The notes beneath the pieces were generated by a model. The model made no database searches, was not told the origin of the DNA, and was given only the letters and a program-made list of their open reading frames with translations. A DNA stretch of 64,000 nucleotides from Leptodactylus fallax. Lineage: Eukaryota; Chordata; Amphibia; Anura; Leptodactylidae. Positions 12,139 through 24,800 of this stretch are shown here, piece after piece. Positions within the stretch are counted from its first letter, which is position 1. Each line of letters opens with the position of its first letter. The translations under genes were made by a program, and so were the position numbers. The stretch covers positions 1,612,001 to 1,676,000 of the forward strand of contig CAMRHE010000358.1 in assembly GCA_947044405.1 (NCBI GenBank), read 5' to 3'.

Positions 12139-13251
12139 AAGTCCCTGACAGAAGTTCTGTCGCTTATCCATGTTCTGGAATCAAACGTTTGTTGGTTAGA
12201 AAATCAAAAGCCAGCCCCTCTTCCACTGCAGCAGAGCTCCAACAGGCCTGGTCACCTCAAGTCCCTGTGTCAACTAGAACAGTTTGTAGGATTCTGTCTC
12301 GAAATGGCATCCATGGTCGAATCAGTGCCCAGAAGCCAGCACTAAACAAAAGGCAATTAAAAAAACGTGTGGCATTTGCCAAGGCCCACAGCCTGCTAAA
12401 CGGATGGACGCTGGAAAAGTGGCAGAAGGTGGATTTCTCAGATGAACCTTCAGTTGAATTACACCACAGCCGCCGCAAATACTGCAGGAGACCTACTGGA
12501 GCCCGTATGGATCCAAGATACACCCAGAAAACAGTTAAGTTTGGTGGTGGAAAGATCATGGTCTGGGGTTACATTTAATATGGGGGTGTGCGAAACATTT
12601 GCAAGGTGGAAAGGGTCAAATTTTGCAGCAGGATGGTGCTCCATCTCATACATCCATCTCTACATTAAAGTTCCTCAAGGCAAAGAAGATCAAGGTGCTC
12701 CAGGACTGGCCAGCCCAGTCACCAGACATGAACATCATTGAGCATGTTTGGGGTAGGATGAAAGAGGAAGCTTGGCAGACAAAACCAAAGAATCTTGATG
12801 AACTCTGGGAGGCATGTAAGACTTCATTCTTTGCTATTCCTGATGACTTCATCAATAAATTGTATGAATCATTGTTGAAACGCATGGATGCAGTCCTTCA
12901 AGCTCATGGAAGTCACACAAAATATTAAATATGGCTCTAATAGCACCACAACTTCATTCACCAATGTTATGAAACATATCTTTGTTTTTGAACAGAATTA
13001 TTGGTTTGATTTTCACATTACTTTATGTGTGCGACAAAACTTTTGTCTTGCCAAAATCTGACCTTTCTGTGTTCATTAAATGATGAATATTTCAGCAGTG
13101 AAGCCAATTTATTTTCTTAACTAAAAAATCATTTGGGAGGGTTTCAGCTTTCATATGAGTCATTGCTAAAACCAATGGATGAATTTAAAGTCAGGTTATA
13201 AGCTTTTGATTCCACAGCATGGATAAGCGACAGAACTTCTGTCAGGGACTG
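12139..13251 (+). mobile_element. Tc1-like element, family D, internally deleted
   Basis: Inverted repeats of about 45 bp begin AGTCCCTGACAGAAGTTCTG (left about 12140, right end about 13250). TA precedes it at 12137-12138; the right TA has decayed to AA. Total length is 1.1 kb, short for the class because transposase parts are missing. Confidence 0.88.
12189..12928 (+). pseudogene. Tc1-family transposase, truncated (family D)
   Basis: The translation shows the second helix-turn-helix and the DDE core: VSTRTVCRILSRNGIHGR, then FSDEPSVE with the first Asp, KFGGGKIMVWGY, QDGAPSHTS with the second Asp and DMNIIEHVW with the Glu. The first 70 or so residues usual for the family are missing. A TAA stop at 12576-12578 breaks the frame after GYI. 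A deletion near 12600 removes about 20 residues and shifts the frame for 12599-12928. The final stop (TAA, 12926-12928) follows the usual C-terminal HTKY-type ending. Confidence 0.9.
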
Positions 13252-13835
13252 AACTTGTGACATATAGTAAACTCTAAAGAACATTATGTGGAGTAAACAT
13301 TAGGCTTGTCTCCCTTCAAGGTAGCACTTATCTCAGTATTTTGACTAATGTATCCGAAACAATGTTTCTGGACTCACTAGGTTCCAAGTAACTAGATCAT
13401 AGGTGAACAGTCTTCTTCACATAACAAGGCCACATGTGAAAATGTCAGCAATAAAGGAATTAGCAGTATACATATATACCATACTATTGAAATATAATAG
13501 CAATTGAGTAAAGATTTTTCTTTACCAGGTCATACAAAAGGTAGAAGTGCTTGATAGTATACTGGTCCAGCCATTTATTCTAACATGAAATTCCCTACAG
13601 TATAAAGCTACATGCACCTGACTTTGTGCATGTGCCAGGTCCGTGATAAAATGGCGGGACGGGACCTGGATGACATCCATGTGGGGCCCATTCCTTTACA
13701 GACCCTTTCACTTGATTTAGTGAGTCCAGGCGGCAAAATGGACAGATAAAGGACCTGTTCTAAGTTTGCCCTGGGCTCACTGCCACATACACAGGCATGT
13801 GTATAGGGCCATAGAGACAATTGGGTCACAATCTA
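13252..13835. other. Non-coding; degraded MITE at the right
   Basis: No gene seen in 13252-13600. About 13600-13830 is a degraded interspersed repeat related to 3565-3987 and 45412-45752. Confidence 0.45.
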
Positions 13836-13839
13836 AATT

Positions 13840-13980
13840 CCCTATCAGTATGTCTTTGGAGTGTGGGAGGAAACCCACACAAACATAGGAGGATTATTCA
13901 CACTTTATACAGATGCAGAACCCAGGACTGCAGTGCTACAAGGCATTAGTGCTAACCACTGAGCCACTGTGCTGCCAACC
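13840..13980 (-). mobile_element. tRNA-derived SINE
   Basis: Read on the minus strand it starts with a tRNA-like head (GGCAGCACAGTGGCTCAGTG, an A-box type sequence, then GTTAGCACT). A decayed B-box follows near GGGTTCTG. It continues into the conserved body GTGGGTTTCCTCCCACACTC and CAAAGACATACTG. This is a widespread vertebrate SINE layout. No functional tRNA is implied. Confidence 0.75.
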
Positions 13981-15469
13981 ACCCTGTACGTATTGGAAGA
14001 TTTGAGGGGTGCTGTCTCATTCAGATTTTTATTTTTATTTAGTGTTTGGTAGCCAGATCAAGAAATGAGAGGGTAGAGATGGGTGAAAATGATGACTTCA
14101 AAGTGTAAGTTGCTGAATGTTAATGGTGTGTATGTTCTATATGTGTGATAGGTGTGTTCAGAGAAGGAAAGACATTTAGGATAGTAAAGGAAAAAAAAAG
14201 GATGTAATCACAAAAGCAGGAAAGAAGAATTAAGAAATTTAGAAACCAGTTGGTGTAGAGTTAGGAAAGAAAAACCTGCTGGATATAACACCAATATCAT
14301 GATTTGTTTACTATGACGTCATCACGTCACATGTACTAGTGATGCCCCCAAGAACCCCTTGACATTGCTTAGTTGACTTAGTGCTAAGATACTCAAGGTA
14401 GTGATCTCAGTCCTCAGTGATCTTACACATGCAGCACCATTACCCCTGTTTCTGGGGTCACTAGTCATGGCTGTCTAGTAGCTTCAAATGTTCAAACTGT
14501 AGTTCCCTTGTGACGTCACAGAGCATCATGTCACCACCAGCTGTGGGGCTTTTTTTGCCAGTTCGAACCTAAATGTACCACATTTCTGGTTCGGGTCATC
14601 CTTGCTTCCTTAGCTACCTGAGTTTTCTGTATGTGGTTAAGAGGGCTCAGGGATTCAAAAGTGTCTAGAGCAGGATCTTTAGCAGCATAAATGATGATCT
14701 AGCACTATAGATACCTTATTACATGACACAAGCCCTTGACGTACCTCTGACAACAAACAAGTCAAAGCTTATTTTAAAGAAATAGTAGAAATCCTTACCT
14801 AATACAAGTTTGTTGAACTAAAAAGTCTGATTTATATTATTAGTATCAATGTAATATTCTAGGCTGAAACTTGATGGTACATTTTTTTATCTGCAATTCA
14901 GCTGATAAGTCATAAAGATGCTAATGTTCTTTAATAGATTTCTGTAAAATGCGGACGTCCGACTGATTAGTGGAGTAATGGGAAAGAAAGAAATTAATTT
15001 TTATGTAATGTCTTACTAAAGCAAAACCAATGACTGAATCAGTGAGTGAGTATATAGGCCATGTTGTACTTTTATGTTCAGGAGAAAAGTTATTGGAGGT
15101 GGTAAACGAGTTGTCGCGATAAAACTTAAACATTACCTGTCATTGCTTCTGACATGTTTTTTAGTCAATACTTGTATTTCTTAGGAAATTATTCTAGGGC
15201 ACGTTTTCTTAGTACTTTGTGTTGTGTCATTCCTCTGTTATTCTTCTTAGAAACTTATAAACAATTTATTGTTCAGTTGAGGATTGGTCCCACATGGAGT
15301 GGTAGGCCGCAGGCAGCAGAAGATCTCAGGTAGCATTGTGAAGCTGCAAAATGGTTTATGATGGATCCACCGCAGTTAAGTTAAGAAGGTGGAGCTCAGG
15401 ATATTGGCCGGGTCTGCTGCAGTGCTTAGATATTTAGATTTCTGAACTCTATATGGGATAGTGTTGACA
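13981..15469. other. No gene seen
   Basis: Ordinary AT-rich sequence without clear ORFs, repeats or termini. Confidence 0.5.
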
Positions 15470-15535
15470 ATATCAGTAAAGCGCTGCGGAATATGATGGC
15501 GCTAAATAAATAAGCAAAATAAATAAATAAAATGT
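15470..15535 (+). repeat. L2/SINE-type 3' tail
   Basis: The sequence AGTAAAGCGCTGCGGAATAT followed by GGCGCTAAATAAATAA is the conserved 3' end shared by vertebrate L2-like LINEs and their SINEs. It ends in an A/T simple repeat. No coding part remains. Confidence 0.65.
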
Positions 15536-15719
15536 CATTTCAGTCAGCCTATGAAACTATATCATAATAAACTGTGTGGTTTATTACATTTACACAAGTA
15601 GTGATGCGTATTATAAGTACCAACTCACAGTTCTATGCAATGAGCAGAGCACTTAGCTCTGTATGGTGTCTACGAAAGGCATATATAGCACACCTTGAGA
15701 ATTTAGATTCAGCACTTTT

Positions 15720-16057
15720 AGTGTCCATGCACAGGACCAAGTGTGCATCTGAATTGGGGACCAAGTTTATCATGGAGTGCAGTTGGATGACTCCTGGAGT
15801 GACATGTGATTGTCATCCAAGTACTTTCTGTGATACATTCACATCTATGGGGCTCCCGGATCCATTCTATTCCGATAACACAGAGCAGAGAAGGACCTGC
15901 TCTACTGTATAATCAGTTGTGTTATCAGAACGGAATGGATCCGTAAGCCCCACAGATGAGAATGCATCACGGAATGTCATCGGATGTCATCCAACTGCGT
16001 TCCGTGATAAACTCAGCCCCCAGTTCGAATGCACTCATGGTTGTGTGCATGGAACCT
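15720..16057. mobile_element. Foldback MITE 1 of a cluster
   Basis: Two arms of about 150 bp are inverted, diverged copies. CAGTTGGATGAC appears on the left and GTCATCCAACTG on the right; GGATCCATTC and GAATGGATCC likewise. The loop holds GAGCAGAGAAGG. The ORF through it is an artefact of the arms. Confidence 0.75.
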
Positions 16058-16370
16058 AAAGTTAGTCTGTTATCAGGAAACATCAACAATATCAAGCCAG
16101 CCACAATGCACTGCAAGGTACATTATGCTGAGTGAGCCCCAACATACCTTTAAATTTTCCAATGGATGCACCATTCTCATGAAAAGACAATTTTATGAAT
16201 ATGCATATGAGAATCCAGTGCAATGGGACATGCCATAGCCTCCAAGGGCTCTGTATTCAGTTTTGCATATTTAGAAAAACAGCTTTTTTATGGAAATGGC
16301 GTCCAGCATAATGTACATTACAATGCACTGGGGCTTGTTTCATATCAAGCTTCCTGGTGACAGACTCCCT
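16058..16370. mobile_element. Foldback MITE 2 of a cluster
   Basis: The left arm begins AAAGTTAGTCTGTTATCAGG. The right arm ends CCTGGTGACAGACTCCCT and abuts a TTAA at 16371-16374. Inner words GTACATTATGCTG and CAGCATAATGTAC confirm inversion. The left TTAA is not preserved. Confidence 0.75.
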
Positions 16371-16374
16371 TTAA

Positions 16375-16727
16375 AGAGGACCAGTGACCAAGTAGAAAAT
16401 GCTAAATGCCATATATCATGTGATTGCCGCTGTGCCTCTGAACAATTTGGTGGTTATTTATTTTTTTAATCTATCCGCCCATTCAAAAGATATGGCACCT
16501 GGAAACTAGTTCTGATTCTCCAAGTGGGTAGTAATCTTTTGTATTGTTGAAAATAAAAGGTTCCCACCCACTTGGAGAATAAGAGCTAACCTACATATAA
16601 CTTTGCAGGGGATATATCTTTTGAATGGGTGGATGGGTTAAAAAGAAAATGCCAAATTGTTCAGGGGCACATCAGCAATCAAATCATGTATAGAATATAG
16701 TATTTTGTATTTAGTGACAGGTCTGCT
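16375..16727. mobile_element. Foldback MITE 3 of a cluster (353 bp)
   Basis: TTAA lies on both sides (16371-16374, 16728-16731). The long arms share AACAATTTGG, CCATTCAAAAGATAT and CTCCAAGTGGGTAG-type words in inverted orientation. A diverged relative is at 59305-59690. Confidence 0.82.
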
Positions 16728-16731
16728 TTAA

Positions 16732-18519
16732 GTGCTCAGCTCTACTTACTCATTCTGATTTTGTGAGCCAGGCTCAGGAGAGCTAAAATGTCTAATATTC
16801 TGGTCACATATACTGATCTTTTGATAAACTCATTATTGGATTTTTGAAAAAAGGTTAACCATAATTGCATTACCGAAGACTACCTTGTGCTGTGAATTTA
16901 TACCTTACAGTCAAGAGTTCAGATCAAGGAGTGAAAGAGGTGATGTAAACAGTCTTTTCTGTGTGTGTATAGTGTTACTATCCTGCCTGAAAGAGGACCT
17001 TTCACCACCTCAACCAACCAATAGGTAAAGATCCACTGATTCTGGCACAGTTGGATTTTTTTTTCTGTGGCCCCCACCATTCCTGAGCTAACATTACTAT
17101 TAATTTTAGCACAATTAGGCTGTCTACTTTCCAGTTGGCGGTCCCTGCCTGTCTGCTCAAACCCAGGACCGCCCACCTGACAGTAGAGAATATAATTGAA
17201 CTGAAACTAACAGAAGTGATTACTTGGCAATGGTAGAAGAAAAACTCCAAATGTTTCAGAATCAGTGGAGCAGCGCCTATTGCAGGGCATAGTTAGTTGG
17301 AGCTATAAAAATAAGAAGCATAAAAGCTGAAAAATTTCAAGATTTTGTATTTTATATGGAAAGTCACATACAATTTAAAAAAAAAAATTACAATTATATT
17401 TATAATACAAAGTTGATTTAAATTATAGGCAGTTTTCTGATGATATATTTTAAGTTATATCTGTCCCATTCACAAGTGCCTTTTAAATGTAAATTTAAAG
17501 TTTACAGAATCTTAACATTAAAACAGAAAAACTGGTGATCAGTAAAGTATAACTTTTTAAGCTCATGTAAATTCAATGTTATGCTTTTGCGAGAAGTTAA
17601 AGTTAAAGTTTAGACATGTTAATGAGAAAAGTGCGGAAAAGTAGCCATGACAATAACCCCCCATTCAGCCAGTAGGGACCTTTCCTATTATCTTTTCTGA
17701 AAGCCTCACAGCCTTGCACCTTGAGAGTTGAACAAGCACAATAAAGAACTTAGCAGTATAATTCATAAAAGAAAATCAATACATGACTTTAATAGCGATG
17801 ACTTTAGCACTGTTTAAGAAATACTATAAAAATGCAAAGTAGCCTCCCTTTAAACATCAAGCAAATCGACATAGCCCCCCTGACTAATATTTTTCTTGTT
17901 TTCTCTTATTTTTTTTCAAACTCTAAAAAGAAATTTAGGAAATGTGTTTACTGCAATCAGTATATTCAGAATATTCTAACCAAAATTAAAATAAAAGGGT
18001 CATTGCCCCTTCCCCTTCTCTGCTATTGCATGTAAGGTTACAGGTAAGAGACATTTTCTGTGAACATCCCACCCAAAAGGGACACTAAACCCTGAAAACC
18101 AAGAATAAAAATGCAAATATGCATGATATAGATCATCTCTAGTTATGTCTGCAGGATTAACCTGTAAACGGTTGCTCTGAGCAGTTTAGCAGAGTGCATC
18201 CTGCCTCTGTACAATGCCATTACCAACTGGAGACCGGCTATATGCACTAGCATGACATCAGAGGAAATTTGGGAAGTTTGGGCTTATTGCGGAGGAGGTG
18301 GGACTTAGCTTCCATTTAGTCTAATGCTGTAATGGAGTGCTATTGAGAGTTATGGAGACAGTGCAGCTCCAGAGCATGAATTACACTAGGGAGAAGGGTG
18401 AATTACATGTGTGTGTTTTTCATCTACTAGTTTTCCCAGATTCCTGAAAGGCAAAACTTGCTAACTGTGTCATAACTTAGAAAAAGGTTTATGTAGGTAG
18501 ATTTTGCATCAGCAGCAGT
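16732..18519. other. No gene seen
   Basis: About 16983-17280 is half of a TTAA MITE-like repeat (GAAAGAGGACCTTTCACC start). The remainder is AT-rich with no supportable feature. Confidence 0.45.
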
Positions 18520-19390
18520 CTGTATTACAGCACTGACTGGTATGTTACCCAGCTTTCTTGGGACCCTGAATGATACATCTGTCAAGCTGAGGAACAATTA
18601 GCGTGGAAGAAGGTTTCCTGAAGTATATTTAGTACTCATCAGTCCCTATTACTTCATATATTACCCAGCTTTCTTAGGACCCTGAAAGACAAATCTGACC
18701 AGTTTTTGCATTATTTTGGATCAATGAGGGAGACTTATTTTATGTTATATTACTAAACTCAGTATTCAGTAGTCCTTAATACAGCATTACCTGGCATGCT
18801 ACCCAAGTTTCACAGGGCCCTGAAAAGAACACCTGACAAGATATAGCACAATTATGTGGCAAGGGGTGGGATTTATTTAGATAAATGTAGTATTCAGAAT
18901 TCCCCATCACAGGTCCACATGCAATGCTATCCAGCTTTCCTATAACCCTGAAAGTCAACTCTAGTAAGCTTTGCCACGATTTGGGAGCAAGCAGAGGGAT
19001 TTATTTAGGCATAGTTGGTATCAGCAGTCCCTATTAGTACATGGTATTCATGGTATATTACAGCTTCACATGTTATGTTACCCAGCTTTTTCAGAATTCC
19101 GAAAGAATAATATGAAGGAGATTTATTTTATATTATATTACTTAATTTATTATACGGCAATCCTTATTTCAGCATTACCTGGTATGCTGCCCAGCTTTCC
19201 CAGTAAGCTGAAAAGCAAATCTGGCATGATATGACATATAAGTAAGCAAAATAAATAAAGAAATGATAACAAGTATACATATAGTATCAGGGCAACAGTG
19301 AGGTCTGGTATTCAGTATACCTATCCATCGATTGTTACACAGCTTTCCAATGTTCCTGAAAGATGCACATGCATATTATTGCAGGGATAT
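18520..19390 (+). repeat. Old diverged tandem repeat, roughly 110-140 bp unit
   Basis: A motif around TGTTACCCAGCTTTC followed by CCTGAAAG recurs about seven times (near 18545, 18660, 18800, 18935, 19080, 19190, 19335). It is interleaved with TCAGTAGTCC-type and GGGATTTATTTAG-type blocks. Units are heavily diverged and unequal in length. It could be an old satellite fragment. Confidence 0.65.
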
Positions 19391-20439
19391 ATGAAAGAGG
19401 GAAATTATAAAAGCATAACTATACTTATTTGCCATTCAGCAGTTTGGAAAAGTTGGGTGACTCTCCCTAGGTGGCTGTACTGTGTTGTATTGTTGTCACT
19501 GTGAATTAGTGAGATACAGCCAACTAGTGCCAGTGCGTATACGGTACTGCTGGCAGCATTACTGCCGGTACTAGTAGCACTACTGTTCGTATCTATTTCA
19601 AACTGTCAGTTACTTGGAGGATTCCTTCCAACAAAATGGCTACACTAATTGTATAGACTAAAAGTTTGCAGCCTAAACTCTGCCCTCTCTCCCTAAACTT
19701 CCTAGGTCACGTACACTAGCATTAGAGGGAGAGAGGGGGGGAACATGGCTGCTGCCAATATATTGCTTTTCTAATTTATTTTCATGCATTGTAATTATGA
19801 TATAAGAGAAAAGAAGAGCAAGAAAAATCGGGAGATGATGTGAGACGTCATATAGGAATTTTTTTTTTTATTTGTTTAAATTATGGATTTAGTGATCCTA
19901 TAAGGACTATAAGACAAAGCCAATTCTACCAGCATGTGAACAGTACACTGATGGAACATTTCCATCATTCTGTACCATTAACATTATCATTAACCTATAA
20001 ATGCTACACACATTTGTGATGGAACTCTATTAAGAAAATTCTAATGTTTTAATTAATATTAACCCCAAGCTATAGCCTAATATTAAAGTGGTTTTGGCCA
20101 TATAATTATTTTAAACTGCTTACTCTGTTATAAAACGATGAAAGAAGACAACACCTTACCAATCCCCGCCTATTCCATTCTGCAACTTCCTGGTTCCCCA
20201 CCAGCCTCTGATCCTGCAATGATGTCCCAACATGTGTAACCACTTCAACCAATGGCTGGCTGCAGCAGTGACCTTCTAATATCACTGAAGTCACCACTAT
20301 GGGCAGTGATTGACAGCAGCAGTCACATGTCTGTAGTGTGAGAAAAGGAAGTACAGTGTCGGGGTAAAAACAACCCCAAGTCTTTCTGTTCAGTAATTCT
20401 TGCCCTATGATAAGCCTTTCTCATAGAGACACAGCACAT
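19391..20439. other. No gene seen
   Basis: About 20083-20370 resembles a MITE left half (starts TTAAAGTGGTTTTGGCC). The rest is unassigned. Confidence 0.45.
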
Positions 20440-20829
20440 AATATATTGGCATCAGGGGCATTAATACCGGGATAGCCGCGGTAGCGGCTGCCACAGGGCC
20501 TGGGACATTAGGGGGCCCGGAACCCTGTGGCAGCCACTACCCCGAACTCCACAAACACTGCTATCATTATATTCTGGGGTCTTTTCAGACCGCTGAGTAT
20601 AATGATCGGAGGCCCTGGGGAGGTGAGGGAACATAAAAAACAACGTTACTTACCTCTCCTGTGCTCCAGCAGACTTCAGGCCTGTTTGGTGACATCCCAG
20701 ACGTCAGCCAATGTCATTATGTGTCGCGACGCAGGACTTACTCACACGAGATCTGGGGGGCGCTGGTTCTGGGGGGGGGGGCATGCCAAATATTCGCTTT
20801 GTAACCCAGCCATTCCTAATTACACCACT
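20440..20829 (-). mobile_element. GC-rich non-autonomous repeat with hAT-like end
   Basis: On the minus strand it starts at 20829 with CAGTGGTGTAATTAGGAATG, a hAT-type terminus. It carries an internal near-palindrome around ATTCTGGGGTC / GACCGCTGAGTATAAT. A relative lies at about 63130-63836 (TTTGGGGTCTCCCTCAGACC). The other end is unclear. Confidence 0.6.
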
Positions 20830-21012
20830 GATTGGCATACAGGAGCATGCTAATACATATAAGTGTAAAATAAAGGGGCAAAATCCTAACCATTTATTAT
20901 GATGGAAAAAAAAATAGATATATAAACTTTTTTTGAAAACGTTCATAAAAATGTTTTAGAAATTGTTTATGTTACTATGTATATAGTACATTACATAAAA
21001 ACATAAAGGATA
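20830..21012. other. Short non-coding spacer
   Basis: AT-rich; nothing recognised. Confidence 0.5.
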
Positions 21013-21014
21013 TA

Positions 21015-21349
21015 CAGGTGCATCTCAATAAATTAGAATATCTTTCAAACATTTATTTCTTTCAGTAATTAAATTGAGTGTTCTATTTCAAGTGTTTTAT
21101 TTCTGTAAATGTTGATTATGGATTACAGGTAATGAAAACCCAAATCTAAGAAAATTAGAATATTGTAAAAAAGTTCAGTATTGTAAATTCAGTGTGTCAC
21201 CTGCCAAGGTTTCCTAAGCCTTTAAATGGCCCCTCAGTCTGGTTCAGTAGGACACACAATCATGGAAGATGCTGACTATGAATTGTATTACTGAATTGCT
21301 GAAATGAATGAACGTTTCAAAGATATTCTAATTTATTGAGATGCACCTG
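21015..21349. mobile_element. Tc1/mariner-derived MITE, 335 bp
   Basis: TA flanks lie at 21013-21014 and 21350-21351. Terminal inverted repeats read CAGGTGCATCTCAATAAATT. The direct subterminal word TTAGAATAT occurs inside each end. No transposase. It is an internally deleted non-autonomous copy of a family common in fish and amphibians. Confidence 0.92.
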
Positions 21350-23549
21350 TACCTATAGCATTAGGTATCTGCACAATTTTAGTAATTTGAATAATTAGTG
21401 TAACAGGCATTTGGTGTGAAATGTGAACAGTCAGTCATTTTTTTTTTTTTTTTATGTCAATTCCGATTGAAATCCTTAAGGGAATGTCTGCATACAAATT
21501 GGCTGTGGAGTTAAAGGTTCATTCATACTTTTATGTCTGCATATGGCACTGTACACTAAATTTTTTATCCATAGTAATTATAATTTGTATCCAAGATTGT
21601 TTCTGGAAAGCTCCAGTCCAGACTAATGTATTTGGAATATATATTTAGGCTGAGGCCCACATTGTGGAAAGGCAGCTTTTTGTTGCAGATTATGCTGAGG
21701 TTTTTTGAGCCAAAGCCAAGAATGGCTACAAAAGGAATGGTTAATATATAGGACGTTCTTATACGTCTACCTTCTGCTCAATTCACTCCTGGCTTTGGCT
21801 CAAAAAACCACAGCAAATTTTGCAACAAAAAGAGCTGCGTTTCTGCAACGTGTGGCCTCAGTCTAATGTGGTAAAGTGGTAACTATGAGATTGGTAGGAG
21901 ATTTTACATGGGGCTGCTGAAGAAAAACTGAGTACACTGGTTGGACCCCTACTAATCTGGCAGTTACTTCTTATCCACTGGTTATTACCAAACTATTGGT
22001 TATAAAAATTTATTTAGAATAAAATAAATAACTCTAACAAGGAATTTGTTGAATTTAATATTTTTCTTATGCCACTTTAAAATAAAATCTTAAATCTGAC
22101 TTTGACAAAAACTCTTGTTTCCTTTTCTTGATATTTGCTCCCTAAGGGGAAAGGTCCTATTGATTTTCCACCTGCTTATCACTCAGTATGCTGCTCTTTT
22201 GTTCGTCTCTTTGTGTTAGGTTTACAGATGTACAGTACTTTGAGGTTTTTTAACATCTCTTTCTTTTCATAGTATAGAATATTTCCACTTTTCTATATAA
22301 GTTTCACTAGAATGGTGGAGAATGTAAAGATTTTCTTATTAGCTTTTATATATTATATTTCCATTGAAATAGACATCTGATTTTCTTCGCCATAGACTCT
22401 TGAAATATCTTTATTTTCTGATATTGAACTCTGTAAAACATGCAAACATTATTACAGGAAAATATAAAATGATATATCTTGTGCTATTCCTTACATTTGC
22501 ATATACAGTAAACAAAAAAAATATCCTTTTTGTTTAAAGTCACTTGTTTGTAAAGCACATTGGTATATGTTATGATTTTTAGCAAAACACCATTTGCATT
22601 TATGGGTGCAGATCTCAGATAGCCTGCTTCTACCAAATCACAATCATCCCATCACCTGCACCATGAAAACCATTTGTTATATCAGTACTTCCCAATATTC
22701 CTGATTTGGACACCTCATTTTTCATGGAGTGATCCAAAAGAGATTGTCTTTTAAAGGCAAAGGGGGGTTATAATGAGGGGGGTTGCATCACTCGAGAGCC
22801 CCCTTCATGAGCCAGAATGGGGAGCTGCTCTGTAAAAGCAACTCCAGGTCCATCAGACTCAGGAGGTCCATTATAAGGCTAAGGCCCCACATAGCGAGCC
22901 GCAGCCAAAAGACACTGCGGAAAGTACATTGTGTTTTTTTCCACAGCATTTTTCACAGAAAGTCTGAGTTATCCTCTGCAAACTTTCTGCCCCTATTATA
23001 CCTATACGGAAAATGCCAGCATTTCTGTAGGTAAAAGTTACTCCACCAGAAGAAAGTTTTTCAGATTAGTGAGTAACTTGTTTCTAATTTATCTTTTGTA
23101 GTGTTTTTTGATTCACTGCCAAGGCCACCCCCAGTGTATCGGTCTTACTGCACTGAATATCCACATTAGATTTGCTAAGAGCAGGTTTAATATTAATAAC
23201 GCTATAATGAAGCACTATCATGCCACATACATCTGACACATAAAAAATAAAATATCTCATTTTAGAACAAATCACCAGTAATATAAGGTATCATTGCCAT
23301 ATTTTGTAAACAAGGAATCTTATTGGATCTTATTGTTTAACCCCTTCCTGTGCAGTACAGTGCTATTACGTTTCGCTGAGTATATATGTATGTATGTATA
23401 TAACGCTCAGCACTGTGATAGTACGGCGCTGTTCTTTAGTAGGCACAGAAGTTGCCCAGTCTAGTATCTGTTTTTTTTAATTTGCCAACCAAGGCACAAA
23501 TTCACACTTAACACCAAACCCCTGTTATAAAAATGAACTTTTATTCATA
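21350..23549. other. Non-coding with small repeats
   Basis: It includes a foldback MITE (21649-21862) and a degraded repeat (about 22875-23045, starting GGCTAAGGCCCCAC). No gene seen. Confidence 0.5.
21649..21862. mobile_element. Small foldback MITE (GCTGAGGCCCCA family)
   Basis: Ends GCTGAGGCCCACATTG and CGTGTGGCCTCAGTC are inverted. The inner arms GAGCCAAAGCCA / TGGCTTTGGCTC are also inverted. A better preserved copy is at 57664-57858. Confidence 0.72.
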
Positions 23550-23551
23550 TA

Positions 23552-24798
23552 CAGTGCCTTGCCAAAGTATTCGGCCCCCTTGAACTTTTCAACCTTTTGC
23601 CACATTTCAGGCTCAAACATAAGGATATAAAATTTTAATTTTTTGGTGAAGAATCAACAACAAGTGGGACACAATTGTGAAGTGGAACGAAATTTATTGG
23701 TTATTTTAAACTTTTGTAAAAAAAAAAAAAACTGAAAAGTGGGGCGTGCAATATTATTCGGCCCCTTTAATTTCAGTGCAGCAAACTCACTCCAGAAGTT
23801 CAGTGAGGATCTCTGAATGATCCAATGTTGTCCTAAATGACTGATGATGATAAATATAATCCACCTGTGTGTAATCAAGTCTCCGTATAAATGCACCTGC
23901 TCTGTGATAGTCTCAGGGTTCTGTTTAAAGCGCAGAGAGCATCATGAAGACCAAGGAACACACCAGGCAGGTCCGTGATACTGTTGTGGAGAAGTTTAAA
24001 GCCAGATCTGGATACAAAAAGATTTCCCAAACTTTAAACATCCCAAGGAGCACTGTGCAAGCGGTCATATTGAAATGGAAGGAGTATCAGACCACTGCAA
24101 ATCTACCAAGACCCGGCCGTCCCTCTAAACTTTCATGGTTTGGGCCTGCTTTTCTTCAGCAGGGACAGGGAAGATGGTTAAAATTGATGGGAAGATGGAT
24201 GGAGCCAAATACAGGACCATTCTGGAAGAAAACCTGGAGTCTGCAAAAGACCTGAGACTGGGACGGAGATTTATCTTCCAACAAGACAATGATCCCAAAC
24301 ATAAAGCAAAATCTACAATGGAATGGTTCACAAATAAACGTATCCAGGTGGTAGAATGGCCAAGTCAAAGTCCAGACCTGAATCCAATGGAGAATCTGTG
24401 GAAAGAGCTGAAAACTGCTGTTCACAAATGCTCTCCATCCAACCTCACTGAGCTCCAGCTGTTTTCCAAGGAAGAATGGGCAAGAATTTCAGTCTCTCGA
24501 TGTGCAAAACTGATAGAGACATACCCCAAGTGACTTGCAGCTGTAATCGCAGCAAAAGCTGGCGCTACAAAGTATTAATTTAAGGGGGCCGAATAATTTG
24601 ACACTCCCCACTTTTCAGTTTTTTATTTTTTACAAAAGTTTAAAATATCCAATAAATTTCGTTCCACTTCACGATTGTGTCCCACTTGTTGTTGATTCTT
24701 CACCAAAAAATTAAAATTTTATATTCTTATGTTTGAAGCCTGAAATGTGGCAAAAGGTTGAAAAGTTCAAGGGGGCCGAATACTTTCGCAAGGCACTG
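23552..24798 (+). mobile_element. Tc1-like element, family B copy 1 (internal deletion)
   Basis: TA flanks lie at 23550-23551 and 24799-24800. Inverted repeats of about 210 bp begin CAGTGCCTTG. The length is 1247 bp, about 380 bp short of what a join of copies 1 and 2 implies. The missing piece is the middle of the transposase. Confidence 0.95.
23944..24578 (+). pseudogene. Tc1-family transposase, internal deletion (family B copy 1)
   Basis: The N-terminal DNA-binding region (GYKKISQTLNIPRSTVQAVI, GRPSKLS) reads cleanly from ATG at 23944. At about 24132-24135 it jumps to the DDE core, [13 protein letters not shown], in another frame. The first catalytic Asp is in the lost segment. QDNDPK and NPMENLW (second Asp and Glu) remain. 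An extra stop at 24531-24533 precedes the normal end at 24576-24578. Against copy 2 (32512-33199) the deletion is 382 bp with TCAT microhomology at the edges, which explains the frameshift. Confidence 0.93.
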
Positions 24799-24800
24799 TA

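Noticed and set aside
13900..13980. Possible tRNA gene on the minus strand
   Set aside because: The A-box part is good but the B-box is decayed and the sequence continues into a SINE body.
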